The notes: generated by a model not told the origin, from the sequence alone. Counted from the first letter of the stretch, positions 1-7,346 are shown. The stretch: 41,964 nucleotides of DNA from Streptomyces sp. TRM49041 (GCF_008271805.1 NZ_VSRY01000132.1:1-41964); one strand, 5' to 3'. Numbers and translations are program-made.

Positions 1-1089
1 CTAGTGTCCTGAGTCGTTAGTTCGTGTGCAGTATGCGGCGAGGGTTTCGAGGATCTCGTCTGCGGTCTTGGTCCACACGAACGGCTTGGGGTTCTTGTTC
101 CACTCGTTGATCCAGCCGCGGATGTCGCGTTCGAGCTCGACGACGCTGCGGTGGGCCGAGCGGCGGAGTTTGCGGCAGGTCAGCTCGGCGAACCAGCGTT
201 CGACGAGGTTGAGCCAGGATGCCGAGGTGGGAGTGAAGTGCAGGTGGAAGCGGGGGTGTCGCAGCAGCCACTTCTTGACCGCTTCGGTCTTGTGGGTGGC
301 GTAGTTGTCCAGGACCAGGTGCAGGTCCAGGTCCTTGGGCACGGCGGCGTCGATGGTCTTCAGGAAACGGAGGAACTCCTGGTGGCGATGGCGTCGGTAG
401 TGCTGGGCTATGACCGAGCCGGAGGCGATGTCGAGTGCGGCGAACAGGCTGGTGGTGCCGTGGCGGACGTAGTCGTGGGTCATCCGCGCCGGCGTCGTCG
501 GTGCCAGCGGCAGCACGGGCTGGGTGCGGTCCAGGGCCTGGATCTGCGACTTCTCGTCCACCGCCAGCACCAGGGCGTTCTCGGGCGGGGCGAGGTAGAT
601 GCCCACCACGTCGCGGACCTTGGTCACGAACTGCGGGTCGGTGGACAGCTTCCATGTCTGCACGATGTGCGGTTTGAGGCCGAACGCCCGCCAGATTCTG
701 GAGACTGCGGACTGCGACATGCCCGCAGCCTGGGCCATCGACCGCGTCGACCAGTGCGAATCCCCCGAAGGGGGTGCCTGGTCGAGGGTCCGGGCGACCA
801 GGGACTCGACCTGCTCGTCCGTGATCCTGCGCGGGGCACCCGAGCGCGGAGCGTCGACGAGTCCCTCAAGACGGTCGGAAGCGAACCTGGACCGCCACTT
901 GCGCACCGTCTCCCGCGAGATACCGAGCTCCTGCGCGACCTGCGCGTTCGGGCGGCCCTCGGCGCACGCCAGCACGATCCTCGCGCGCAGCACCAAGGCC
1001 TGCCCCGCGGTCCGCTTGCGCAACCAGCCTCGCAGTACGCGGCGTTCGCGCTCGGACAACTCCAATGACAACGGCTTCGGGCCCGGCAT
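1..1089 (-). CDS. IS630-family DDE transposase
   Basis: The 362-residue protein catalyses cut-and-paste transposition of the surrounding element. The N-terminal ~135 residues are helix-turn-helix-like DNA-binding segments (AQELGISRETVRKW at about 52-65, then a second HTH near 120-136). The catalytic DDE triad can be placed at D178 (LAVDEKSQ), D261 (LVLDNYATHK) and E297 (WLNLVERWF), with 35 residues between the last two, as usual for IS630. Length is normal and no frameshift is seen. The ATG lies 43 bp inside the right inverted repeat. The stop codon TAG is not inside the element: its T and A are the duplicated TA target and its G is flanking DNA, so termination depends on the insertion site. 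Confidence 0.93.
   Translation of the reverse strand: MPGPKPLSLELSERERRVLRGWLRKRTAGQALVLRARIVLACAEGRPNAQVAQELGISRETVRKWRSRFASDRLEGLVDAPRSGAPRRITDEQVESLVARTLDQAPPSGDSHWSTRSMAQAAGMSQSAVSRIWRAFGLKPHIVQTWKLSTDPQFVTKVRDVVGIYLAPPENALVLAVDEKSQIQALDRTQPVLPLAPTTPARMTHDYVRHGTTSLFAALDIASGSVIAQHYRRHRHQEFLRFLKTIDAAVPKDLDLHLVLDNYATHKTEAVKKWLLRHPRFHLHFTPTSASWLNLVERWFAELTCRKLRRSAHRSVVELERDIRGWINEWNKNPKPFVWTKTADEILETLAAYCTRTNDSGH
4..23. repeat. Left terminal inverted repeat of the IS630 element
   Basis: Reads GTGTCCTGAGTCG, then one mismatch, then TAGTTC when compared with the reverse complement of 1113-1132. It is preceded by the TA target duplication at 2-3. Confidence 0.9.
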
Positions 1090-1112
1090 CCCCCAACCCT
1101 ACAACCGCCAAT

Positions 1113-1132
1113 GAACTACCGACTCAGGACAC
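1113..1132. repeat. Right terminal inverted repeat of the IS630 element
   Basis: Its reverse complement matches 4-23 at 19 of 20 positions. It is followed by TA at 1133-1134, so the element is intact at both ends. Confidence 0.9.
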
Positions 1133-1283
1133 TAGGTCTAGCAGCGAACCGCCGCGCCGCATCTGCTACAGAGGGCCATAGAAGGGGCGGCCGATGGCCG
1201 CACGACTTTTGGCAGCGAGCTCCGCTCGCGCTCGCCCCCGCCGTGTCACCTGGTTGTCCCGAGCGGCCCCCGTGATTCATGGA

Positions 1284-1318
1284 AAGAGACCACCCCTGCC
1301 GAGAGGCGGTGGTCTCTT
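1284..1318. terminator. Strong stem-loop, terminator-like
   Basis: Perfect 11-bp inverted repeat: AAGAGACCACC at 1284-1294 and GGTGGTCTCTT at 1308-1318, with a 13-nt loop. There is no adjacent gene that it obviously terminates, so it may belong to a lost gene of the accessory region. Confidence 0.55.
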
Positions 1319-1319
1319 C

Positions 1320-1495
1320 AGCGTCCGCACCCCCTCCCCAGGCGAAAGCGTGCTGACCTGCGGTGATCTTAAAGGTGGGCCGTGGATATTGCGGACGCTG
1401 CGGACGCTGGCGGACGCTAGACATTTTGTTTAGCGTCCACACCAACGTTGCAGGTCAGCGGCTGTGCGCCTGTCCGTGCGGACGCTGCGGACGCT
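1320..1495. repeat. Cluster of GCGGACGCT 9-mers (iteron-like)
   Basis: Direct copies of GCGGACGCT occur at 1391-1399, 1400-1408, 1410-1418, 1478-1486 and 1487-1495. An inverted copy AGCGTCCGC lies at 1320-1328 and a truncated inverted copy (AGCGTCC) at 1432-1438. Two pairs are perfect head-to-tail tandems. The segment between the outer groups (about 1420-1432) is locally A/T-rich for this genome. Spaced direct repeats beside an A/T-rich patch is the layout of iteron origins or multi-site operators; function here is unproven. Confidence 0.75.
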
Positions 1496-1590
1496 GTCTT
1501 CTCTCAACTCTCTAGGACGGGTGGCGCAGAGCCCCCGCGGGCGGGCACTTCCTGGTTCGAAGGGCTCGCCCCGCCGCTCGCTCGCGACAA

Positions 1591-1629
1591 GCAAGAGGAG
1601 CACGGCCGCGCCCCCGGTGCTCCTCTTGC
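1591..1629. terminator. Strong stem-loop, terminator-like
   Basis: Perfect 13-bp inverted repeat GCAAGAGGAGCAC (1591-1603) / GTGCTCCTCTTGC (1617-1629) around a 13-nt G/C-rich loop. No gene ends immediately upstream on either strand. It may be a remnant terminator of a decayed element. Confidence 0.55.
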
Positions 1630-1920
1630 CTGTCCCAGTCACTCGCTTCGGACGGGCTTTTCAGGGGGCACGCTCCGTCTACGTCACCCCGATCACGCAT
1701 GAGCGGCTCACAGAGCGCTACCGGCTACTGGCTAATGCCGCATCAGGCAACGTTCGCCCTGTCGACGGGCGTGACTCCGTCTCGTGTGGAGCAGCAAGTC
1801 ATGCGCGATGATGCGACGCGGTCCAGGATCGAAATGTGAACAGGCGGACGTCGCCGTTGCCTGATTCCGGCCCAGACGTGGCAGCCCCATGCCGCGTCTC
1901 CGCGATCTGGAAGGATCCAA

Positions 1921-2208
1921 ATGCCGATCGTCCTCATCTCCCCCGAGTTCACACAGGAGCAGTACGAGGAGACCAACCGCAAGTTGACGGGGGGCAAGAA
2001 CCGGATGGAATCTCCAGCCGACTGGCCCGTAGAAGGTTTGCTCGCACACATCGCGGGACAGGGCGAGAATACCTTCCGCGTCGTCGACGTCTGGGAGTCC
2101 GAGGAGGCCCTCAACCGCTTCGCCGAGATCCTCATTCCGATCCTCCGTGAGGCCGGTGTCGAGGGCGACCCGGAGGTGTATCCGGCACTCACATATGTGT
2201 CCGCCTAG
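1921..2208 (+). CDS. Conserved small protein, possible dimeric alpha/beta-barrel (ABM-like)
   Basis: A 95-residue cytoplasmic protein with no signal peptide or membrane segment. The start is well supported: GGAAGGAT lies just upstream of the ATG. The pattern of a first beta strand (PIVLIS), a helix (QEQYEETNRKL), central strands ending in TFRVVDVWES, an acidic helix (EEALNRFAEILIPIL) and a final Pro-Ala-Leu-Thr strand is what short antibiotic-biosynthesis-monooxygenase-like or ferredoxin-fold proteins show. I do not recognise a specific enzyme and see no catalytic motif. It stands alone between the repeat-rich accessory DNA and the core region. Coding is likely; function is unknown. Confidence 0.72.
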   Translation: MPIVLISPEFTQEQYEETNRKLTGGKNRMESPADWPVEGLLAHIAGQGENTFRVVDVWESEEALNRFAEILIPILREAGVEGDPEVYPALTYVSA

Positions 2209-2660
2209 GCGATCAGCCGCCTCGGGGCAGTGCTGTGCCCGTCCCAGCGGTGCGGATGCCGCCGATAGGGAGCCCTTTCACGCGATCGAACAGCGTCAGG
2301 TCAGCCAGTGTCGTAACGGCACTAGTGGCGCACTAGCCACTACAGCCACACACCGTGACGCCCCCACTGAAAAGCCTCGCGTAGCACCCTCAACGCGAGC
2401 GGCCCGATGGCGCCCCGGTCGCGCGGGCTGCTGGCGCTTCGAAGGTCGCCCGCCCGGAGGGCGGTCCGTCTTGCTCTTCGTCCTGAGGAGCGCGGGCCCT
2501 CTGGGCCCTCTCTGGGCCCTGCGACACCGACCAACGATGACCAACGACGGCCATCAATGACCGCTCGACCGCTGGTCAGTTGAGGTGTGCGGCACGCTGA
2601 CCAGGGCCGAAAAGCGGGCCCCCTAGACCCAGGGCAAGAAGAAGTAGACGCACGGACGGT
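2209..2660. other. Intergenic region with short direct repeats
   Basis: About 450 bp without a supported gene. It contains a tandem 11-bp repeat CTCTGGGCCCT (2499-2509 and 2510-2520) with a third GGGCCCT just before it, and a repeated GACCAACGA shortly after (around 2530-2546). I see no clear promoter for the following gene. Confidence 0.5.
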
Positions 2661-3413
2661 ATGACCGTGACCGAGCCCCTCACCGCCGCCGACGCCGCCG
2701 GCGGCGAGGGGCTCGTCTGGTACCTGGCCTACGGCTCCAACACCGACCCGGACCGGCTCGCCTGCTACCTCGGCGGTGGGCAGCCCCTCGGCGCCGCGCG
2801 GAGCTACCCCGGCTGCCGGGACCGGGCGGCGCCGCGGGCGAGCGTGGCGGTGGAGGTGCCGGGGGCGGTGTACTTCGCGACCGAGTCGCCGGTGTGGAGC
2901 GGCGGACGGGCCTTCTACGATCCGGACGCGAGGGCCGCGACGGACCCGGGGGTCGCGGAGGACCCGGGGGTCGCGGAGGACCCGAGGGCCGCGGAGGACG
3001 CGACGGCCATGAGGGGCGCGCGCGTGCTGGCGCGGGCGCATCTGATCACGGCGGCGCAGTTCTCCGACATCGCCGCCCAGGAGATGTACCGGGAGCCCGG
3101 CGCGGGCCCGGACCTCGATCTGACGGCCGCGCTCCGCGACGGGCGGGCCGTGCTGGGGGAGGGGCGGTACGAGACGCTCGTCTGCGCGGGGCGGCTCGAC
3201 GGGCACCCACTGCTGACCGTCACGGCCCCCTGGTCGATGGACGCCGTCCCCTGGAACCGTCCCTCCGCCCCCTACGTACGGTGTCTCGCGCGCGGGCTGC
3301 TCGCAGCGGGCGCCTGGGACGCCCCGACGGTCGCCGGCTACCTGGCGGCCTGCCCCGGTGCCGCCGGCCACTGGACCGCGCCGGACATCTTGGACGTGCT
3401 CCTCACGGGGTAG
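2661..3413 (+). CDS. Gamma-glutamylcyclotransferase-like (YGSN motif) protein
   Basis: A 250-residue soluble protein. Near the N terminus it has WYLAYGSNTDPDRL (about residues 20-33), which matches the nucleotide-free YGSNL signature of the gamma-glutamylcyclotransferase/AIG2-like fold, followed by a CRDRAAP segment. As I recall, Streptomyces proteins with this start are often labelled 'histone deacetylase', which the fold signature does not support. A low-complexity insert (D-P-G-V-A-E repeats, about residues 95-113) is encoded by three 18-bp units at 2943-2996. Start chosen at the first ATG; no strong ribosome site is visible, so a shorter N terminus is possible. Substrate unknown. Confidence 0.7.
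   Translation: MTVTEPLTAADAAGGEGLVWYLAYGSNTDPDRLACYLGGGQPLGAARSYPGCRDRAAPRASVAVEVPGAVYFATESPVWSGGRAFYDPDARAATDPGVAEDPGVAEDPRAAEDATAMRGARVLARAHLITAAQFSDIAAQEMYREPGAGPDLDLTAALRDGRAVLGEGRYETLVCAGRLDGHPLLTVTAPWSMDAVPWNRPSAPYVRCLARGLLAAGAWDAPTVAGYLAACPGAAGHWTAPDILDVLLTG
2943..2996 (+). repeat. Three 18-bp tandem units inside the YGSN-motif gene
   Basis: Units at 2943-2960 and 2961-2978 are identical (GACCCGGGGGTCGCGGAG); the third at 2979-2996 differs at two positions. They encode DPGVAE, DPGVAE, DPRAAE and keep the frame, so unit number could vary between strains without breaking the protein. Confidence 0.9.
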
Positions 3414-3474
3414 GGCCCCGGCCCGCGAGCCGCGGACGGGGCCCCCGGCAGCCGTGAGTGAGGTCCTCAGACCG

Positions 3475-3624
3475 TCATCCGCAGCTGCCGCTGCACGCGC
3501 AAGGACCGCCCGACTGGCAGCCGCAGCCGCAGCCGGAGCCGCAGCCGCAGGCGCCGAGAAGGGGAAGGTGCACCACTTCGACGGGCGCTTCCTGCTGGGG
3601 CTGGGTCGTGGGGGAATCTGCCAT
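3475..3624 (-). CDS. 49-residue Cys/Gly-rich protein (metal-binding or peptide precursor)
   Basis: The ATG is preceded by GAGGAGGAACAG, an excellent ribosome site at ideal spacing, which is the main reason to call this small gene. The first ~28 residues are polar and Cys-free (MADSPTTQPQQEAPVEVV, then HLPLLGA). The last ~24 residues contain eight cysteines in a Gly/Ser matrix: CGCGSGCGCGC, a QSGGP linker, then CACSGSCG at the C terminus. There is no signal peptide. It lies on the same strand as phoU, about 150 bp downstream of it. Two readings fit: a metallothionein-like metal-binding protein, or a leader plus Cys-rich core of a modified peptide. No peptide-modifying enzyme, protease or exporter is adjacent, which favours metal binding. 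I do not recognise a named family. Confidence 0.72.
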   Translation of the reverse strand: MADSPTTQPQQEAPVEVVHLPLLGACGCGSGCGCGCQSGGPCACSGSCG

Positions 3625-3771
3625 CTGTTCCTCCTCAACGGCGGGCGTAGGTCGCCTCGCCCCCATTGCATGCCCAACGGGGAGGGCGCATCAACAGCGC
3701 ACGGAGGCGCCCACCCGGAGCCGCGCCCCCCTGGCGCCACCGTGCGCCGCCCCGGCGGGCGGGACGCGGGG

Positions 3772-4452
3772 TCACGCGCCCTCGACCGGCGCCTCCGGCT
3801 GCTGCAGCTCGTCCGCGTGCTCGCCCGTCACCAGGTACACCACACGCTTCGCCACCGACACCGCGTGGTCCGCGAACCGCTCGTAGTAGCGGCCCAGCAG
3901 CGTCACGTCGACCGCCGTCTCGATGCCGTGCTTCCAGCGGTCGTCCATCAGGTGCTGGAAGAGCGTCCGGTGCAGCAGGTCCATCTCGTCGTCGTCCTGC
4001 TCCAGCTGGAGCGCCAGGTCGACGTCCTTCGTGATGATGACCTCGGCCGCCTTGGCCATGAGGCGCTGCGCCAGCTGCCCCATCTCCAGAATCGTGGCGT
4101 GCAGGTCACGCGGCACCGCGCTGTCCGGGAAGCGCAGCCGCGCGAGCTTCGCCACATGCTGCGCCAGGTCGCCGGACCGCTCCAGGTCCGCGCTCATGCG
4201 CAGCGACGTCACGACGATCCGCAGATCCGTCGCGACCGGCTGCTGGCGGGCCAGCAGCGCTATCGCCCGGGCCTCCAGATCGTGCTGGAGGTCGTCGACC
4301 TTCTGGTCGGCCGCGATCACGGCCTCCGCGAGCTTCAGGTCCGCGTCGAGCATCGCCGTCGTGGCGCGCCCGACCGCCGACCCGACCAGCCGGGCCATCT
4401 CGACCAGCCCCTCGCCGATCGAGTCCAGTTCCTCGTGGTACGCGTCCCGCAT
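3772..4452 (-). CDS. phoU: Phosphate-signalling regulator PhoU
   Basis: A 226-residue all-helical cytoplasmic protein that in other bacteria links the Pst phosphate transporter to the phosphate sensor kinase and damps Pho signalling when phosphate is plentiful. Two PhoU repeats are visible, each with the metal-binding-type E/D-x-x-D pattern (for example RMSADLERSGDLAQHVAKL in the first half and YYERFADHAVSVAKR in the second). The start MRDAYHEELDSIGEGL is the canonical N terminus and has a GAGAGAGGGA ribosome site upstream. Gene length is normal. It is divergent from senX3-regX3 with a PHO box in the 197-bp gap, so it is probably itself phosphate-regulated. No pst genes are in the window. Confidence 0.95.
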   Translation of the reverse strand: MRDAYHEELDSIGEGLVEMARLVGSAVGRATTAMLDADLKLAEAVIAADQKVDDLQHDLEARAIALLARQQPVATDLRIVVTSLRMSADLERSGDLAQHVAKLARLRFPDSAVPRDLHATILEMGQLAQRLMAKAAEVIITKDVDLALQLEQDDDEMDLLHRTLFQHLMDDRWKHGIETAVDVTLLGRYYERFADHAVSVAKRVVYLVTGEHADELQQPEAPVEGA

Positions 4453-4543
4453 GGATGTCCCTCTCTCACTGCTTACGGGGGTCCGGGTGGGGCTCGGACC
4501 CCACGCTCCCACCGTCCGTGTGCGACAAGTCGGGGGCCTCCCT

Positions 4544-4576
4544 CCCAAGTGAACCGTCACTATCCCCTCGGTGAAC
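4544..4576 (-). promoter_or_regulatory. PHO box: three 11-bp direct-repeat units for PhoP
   Basis: Reading the minus strand: GTTCACCGAGG (4576-4566), GGATAGTGACG (4565-4555), GTTCACTTGGG (4554-4544). Units one and three carry the conserved GTTCAC heptamer start at exact 22-bp phase, and the middle unit is degenerate, which is the known architecture of Streptomyces PhoP operators (GTTCACC plus 4 nt). It sits between phoU and the sensor kinase gene, so PhoP can autoregulate both directions. Confidence 0.88.
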
Positions 4577-4637
4577 TCTGAGCGACGACTGTTCGAGCAG
4601 CCACTCGGACGGCTGGGAGAGTATCCGTGACCATGCC

Positions 4638-4649
4638 TAACCTGGATGC
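4638..4649 (+). promoter_or_regulatory. Putative -10 for a leaderless senX3 transcript
   Basis: TAACCT at 4638-4643 is followed by six bases and then the ATG at 4650. There is no ribosome site, and the -35 region has no match, as expected for a promoter activated from the upstream PHO box. A start of transcription at or next to the A of the ATG is an inference. Confidence 0.55.
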
Positions 4650-5888
4650 ATGGACGTGAACGCGGCGGTCGCCGCAGCGGCAGCGATCGCCGGGTTGCTC
4701 ACCGGCGTCATCGCAATGCTGGCGTTCCGCTGGAGCGAGCGCGACCAGGCGCGGCCCACCCGGACCTCCCTGCACACCGATGCCGTGCTGCCGCCCGGCG
4801 TCGACACCGTGCTGTCCGTGCTGCGCTCCTCCGCCGTCGTCCTCGACGAGAGCGACTCCGTCGTCAAAGCCAGCTCCGCAGCCTACGCGCTCGGCCTTGT
4901 GCGCGGCGGGAAACTGGCCGTCGAGCCCATGCTCCAGATGGCCCGCGACACCCGCCGCGACGGCGAGATACGCCAGGTCGAGCTGGATCTCCCGCGGCGT
5001 GGCACCGGACGCGGCGAGGCCCTCGCCGTGTCGGCGCGCGTCGCGCCCCTCGGTTCCCGGCTGGTCCTCCTCCTCGTCGAGGACCTCACGGAGGCCCGCC
5101 GTATCGAGGCCGTACGCCGCGACTTCGTCGCCAACGTCAGCCATGAGCTCAAGACCCCGGTCGGTGCCCTGTCCCTGCTCTCCGAAGCCGTCATGGACGC
5201 CGCCGACGACCCCGAGGCCGTCACACGCTTCGCCGGCCGCATGCAGGTCGAGGCGACCCGCCTCACCAACCTCGTACAGGAGCTGATCGACCTCTCCCGG
5301 GTCCAGAACGACGACTCGCTGGAGGACGCCGAGCCCGTACGGGTCGACGAACTGGTCGCCGAGGCCATGGACCGCTCCCGGCACACGGCGACCACCAAGA
5401 ACATCACCATGGCCTCGGGAGGCACCGCCGACCTGCGTGTCTGGGGGCACCGAGGCCAGCTGGCCGCCGCCCTCGGCAATCTCGTCGAGAACGCCGTGAA
5501 CTACTCTCCGGCTCATACGCGAGTCGGCATCGCCGCCCGCCGCATCACCGCTCCCGGCGGCGACCTCATCGAGATCGCCGTCACCGACCAGGGCATCGGG
5601 ATCCCCGACAAGGACAAGGAGCGCATCTTCGAGCGCTTCTACCGGGTCGACCCCGCCCGCTCCCGCGCCACCGGCGGTACGGGCCTCGGCCTGGCCATCG
5701 TCAAACACGTGGCGGCCTCGCACGGCGGCGAGGTCACCGTCTGGTCCACCGAGGGCCAGGGCTCCACCTTCACTCTCCGCCTTCCCGAGGCGGCCGCGGC
5801 GCGCGACCGCGCCCGCGACCGTGACCGCCGTACCCCCAGCTCCGAGATCACCAGCGATCCGCTCACAGCCCCGGAGGCCCTTCCGTGA
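4650..5888 (+). CDS. phoR: Phosphate sensor histidine kinase (PhoR/SenX3)
   Basis: A 412-residue membrane kinase that autophosphorylates under low phosphate and passes the phosphate to its partner PhoP. One N-terminal membrane segment (about residues 6-26), a PAS-like region (~50-145), HisKA with the phospho-acceptor H165 in FVANVSHELKTP, then an HATPase domain with N box (LGNLVENAVNYS), G1 (DQGIGIP), F box (RIFERFYR) and G2 (GGTGLGLAIV). A basic tail rich in RDRARDRDR follows. It overlaps the response regulator by 4 bp (GTGA), so the two are translationally coupled. The family is called SenX3 in mycobacteria and PhoR in Streptomyces. Confidence 0.95.
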   Translation: MDVNAAVAAAAAIAGLLTGVIAMLAFRWSERDQARPTRTSLHTDAVLPPGVDTVLSVLRSSAVVLDESDSVVKASSAAYALGLVRGGKLAVEPMLQMARDTRRDGEIRQVELDLPRRGTGRGEALAVSARVAPLGSRLVLLLVEDLTEARRIEAVRRDFVANVSHELKTPVGALSLLSEAVMDAADDPEAVTRFAGRMQVEATRLTNLVQELIDLSRVQNDDSLEDAEPVRVDELVAEAMDRSRHTATTKNITMASGGTADLRVWGHRGQLAAALGNLVENAVNYSPAHTRVGIAARRITAPGGDLIEIAVTDQGIGIPDKDKERIFERFYRVDPARSRATGGTGLGLAIVKHVAASHGGEVTVWSTEGQGSTFTLRLPEAAAARDRARDRDRRTPSSEITSDPLTAPEALP

Positions 5889-6565
5889 CCCGAGTGCTTG
5901 TCGTCGAGGACGAGGAGTCCTTCAGCGACGCTCTGTCCTACATGCTCCGCAAGGAGGGATTCGAGGTTGCCATCGCAACCACCGGACCGGAGGGTCTCGA
6001 CGAGTTCGAGCGCAACGGCGCCGACCTCGTCCTGCTCGACCTGATGCTGCCCGGGCTGCCCGGCACGGAGGTCTGCCGCCAGCTCCGTGGCCGCTCGAAC
6101 GTCCCCGTCATCATGGTCACGGCGAAGGACAGCGAGATCGACAAGGTCGTCGGCCTGGAGATAGGGGCCGACGACTATGTGACCAAGCCCTTCTCGTCGC
6201 GGGAGCTCGTCGCCCGCATCCGCGCGGTGCTGCGCCGCCGCGGCGAGCCGGAGGAGACCGCCCCGGCGGCCCTGGAGGCCGGCCCGGTGCGGATGGACGT
6301 GGACCGCCATGTCGTCACGGTGGACGGCGGAAAGGTGGACCTCCCGTTGAAGGAGTTCGACCTCCTGGAGATGCTGCTGCGCAACGCGGGCCGCGTGCTG
6401 ACCCGTATGCAGCTCATCGACCGGGTGTGGGGCGCGGACTACGTGGGCGACACCAAGACCCTCGACGTCCATGTGAAGCGGCTGCGAGCCAAGATCGAGC
6501 CGGACCCGGGTGCGCCGCGCTACCTGGTCACGGTCCGCGGCCTCGGCTACAAGTTCGAGCCGTAG
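5885..6565 (+). CDS. phoP: Phosphate response regulator (PhoP/RegX3), OmpR family
   Basis: A 226-residue DNA-binding response regulator that activates and represses phosphate-responsive genes and, in Streptomyces, secondary metabolism. Receiver domain with acidic pair D9/E10, phospho-acceptor D52 (LVLLDLMLPG), switch T79 (MVTA) and K101 (VTKPF). C-terminal winged helix of OmpR type (about 130-226) with the LPLKEFDLLEMLLRNAGRVLTR pattern and the GLGYKFEP end typical of the subfamily. The start is a GTG inside the kinase stop. The PHO box upstream of the operon makes autoregulation likely. A strong terminator follows. Confidence 0.95.
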   Translation: MTRVLVVEDEESFSDALSYMLRKEGFEVAIATTGPEGLDEFERNGADLVLLDLMLPGLPGTEVCRQLRGRSNVPVIMVTAKDSEIDKVVGLEIGADDYVTKPFSSRELVARIRAVLRRRGEPEETAPAALEAGPVRMDVDRHVVTVDGGKVDLPLKEFDLLEMLLRNAGRVLTRMQLIDRVWGADYVGDTKTLDVHVKRLRAKIEPDPGAPRYLVTVRGLGYKFEP

Positions 6566-6606
6566 GCCGTAGAGGGCCGTACGCCGTAGGGCCGTAGGCC
6601 GTACGG

Positions 6607-6649
6607 CGAAGGGCGCCCCGCCGGTACGAATCCGGTGGGGCGCCCTTCG
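6607..6649 (+). terminator. Terminator between phoP and the lipoprotein gene
   Basis: 18-bp arms CGAAGGGCGCCCCGCCGG (6607-6624) and CCGGTGGGGCGCCCTTCG (6632-6649) with a 7-nt loop and one G-T mismatch. It lies between convergent genes and could serve both. It is preceded at 6562-6606 by repeated GCCGTA motifs. Confidence 0.85.
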
Positions 6650-6689
6650 CGTATGTCAGGGGGCGGCTGTCAGCGGCCGCCGACGGCCG

Positions 6690-7346
6690 TCAGTGGCTGT
6701 CGCCGCCCGCGGCCGGAGAGGTCTCCGCACCGGGGGAGGTCTCGGTGGCCGTCCCGGTCGGGGAGGCGTCCGGGCTGCCGGCGGGCGAGGCGTCCGGCGA
6801 GGCGGTGGTGGCGGTCGGCGAGGCGGCGGGGGACGGCGCGCCCGACGGGCCGAAGTCCCTGTAGGAGCCGGTCGCCGGGAAGACGATCCCCTCGAGCTTC
6901 ACATCGCCGGTCTCGCTGAACTGGAAGACGATCTCCTGCACGGAGCCGTCGACGATGTCCTTCCCGCCCGTGATCTCGGCGGCGGCGTTGCCCTGGCCGC
7001 CGATGACGACGGAGCCGCCGGCGGCGACGGTGACGGGACCGGAGCCCTTGGCCGGCGAGAGCTTCACCTCGGCGTCGGTGCCGGGCAGCTGGATGGACTC
7101 CAGCGTCTGGTCCTTGGTGCCGTCGTTGAAGACGGTGGCGGAGACGGACGCCGGGCCCTCCCCGCCCTCTGGCTGGGTGATCACCACGGCGTTCTGCACC
7201 TTGATGGTGCCCACCGTGACGGCGGCGTTGTCCGGCCTGACGCCGAGGGTCTGTGCGTCGTTGCCCGCACCGCAGGCGGTGAGCGAGGCGATCGAGATCA
7301 CAAGGGCGGAAGCGGCGATGGCGCCGCGTCGAAGGCTGCGGCTCAC
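6690..7346 (-). CDS. Putative lipoprotein, DUF461/PCu(A)C-like
   Basis: A 218-residue exported protein. Basic N terminus and hydrophobic segment are followed by the lipobox SLTAC with lipidated C25. Residues ~35-165 form a beta-rich domain (VGTIKVQNAVVI, SVSATVFNDG, LPPG-like turn, VVIGGQGN) of the general type found in DUF461 and copper-chaperone PCu(A)C-like proteins, but the His/Met copper ligands are not evident. The last ~50 residues are an Ala/Pro/Ser/Thr-rich tail ending in GGDSH. The start is a GTG with AGGAG upstream. It is convergent with phoP and divergent from carD. Function unknown. Confidence 0.75.
   Translation of the reverse strand: MSRSLRRGAIAASALVISIASLTACGAGNDAQTLGVRPDNAAVTVGTIKVQNAVVITQPEGGEGPASVSATVFNDGTKDQTLESIQLPGTDAEVKLSPAKGSGPVTVAAGGSVVIGGQGNAAAEITGGKDIVDGSVQEIVFQFSETGDVKLEGIVFPATGSYRDFGPSGAPSPAASPTATTASPDASPAGSPDASPTGTATETSPGAETSPAAGGDSH

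Larger units (their letters stand above)
4..1132 (-). mobile_element. IS630-family insertion sequence, complete
   Basis: The element is 1129 bp, bounded by terminal inverted repeats that both read GTGTCCTGAGTCG inward, followed by one mismatch and a further 6 matched bases (4-23 and 1113-1132). Each end is flanked by CTA/TAG, that is a TA duplication at 2-3 and 1133-1134, which is the target signature known for IS630/Tc1-type elements. It carries a single intact transposase gene filling almost the whole length. The left end lies three bases from the start of the window, so the sequence may begin at an assembly break caused by multiple copies of this IS. Seen directly: repeats, TA duplication and intact ORF. 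Inferred: that it is still mobile. Confidence 0.9.
1136..1920. other. Gene-poor stretch between the IS and the next gene
   Basis: About 785 bp without a convincing gene. Open frames here lack ribosome sites and have no recognisable protein. The stretch contains two strong hairpins (1284-1318 and 1591-1629) and a cluster of 9-bp GCGGACGCT repeats between them (1320-1495). This composition resembles non-coding or replication-origin segments of integrated actinomycete elements, but no integrase or Rep gene is present in the window, so that reading is only an inference. Confidence 0.6.

Noticed and set aside
1530..1580. tRNA-like T-arm (GGTTCGAA) in the gene-poor region
   Set aside because: Acceptor, D and anticodon arms cannot be formed around it.
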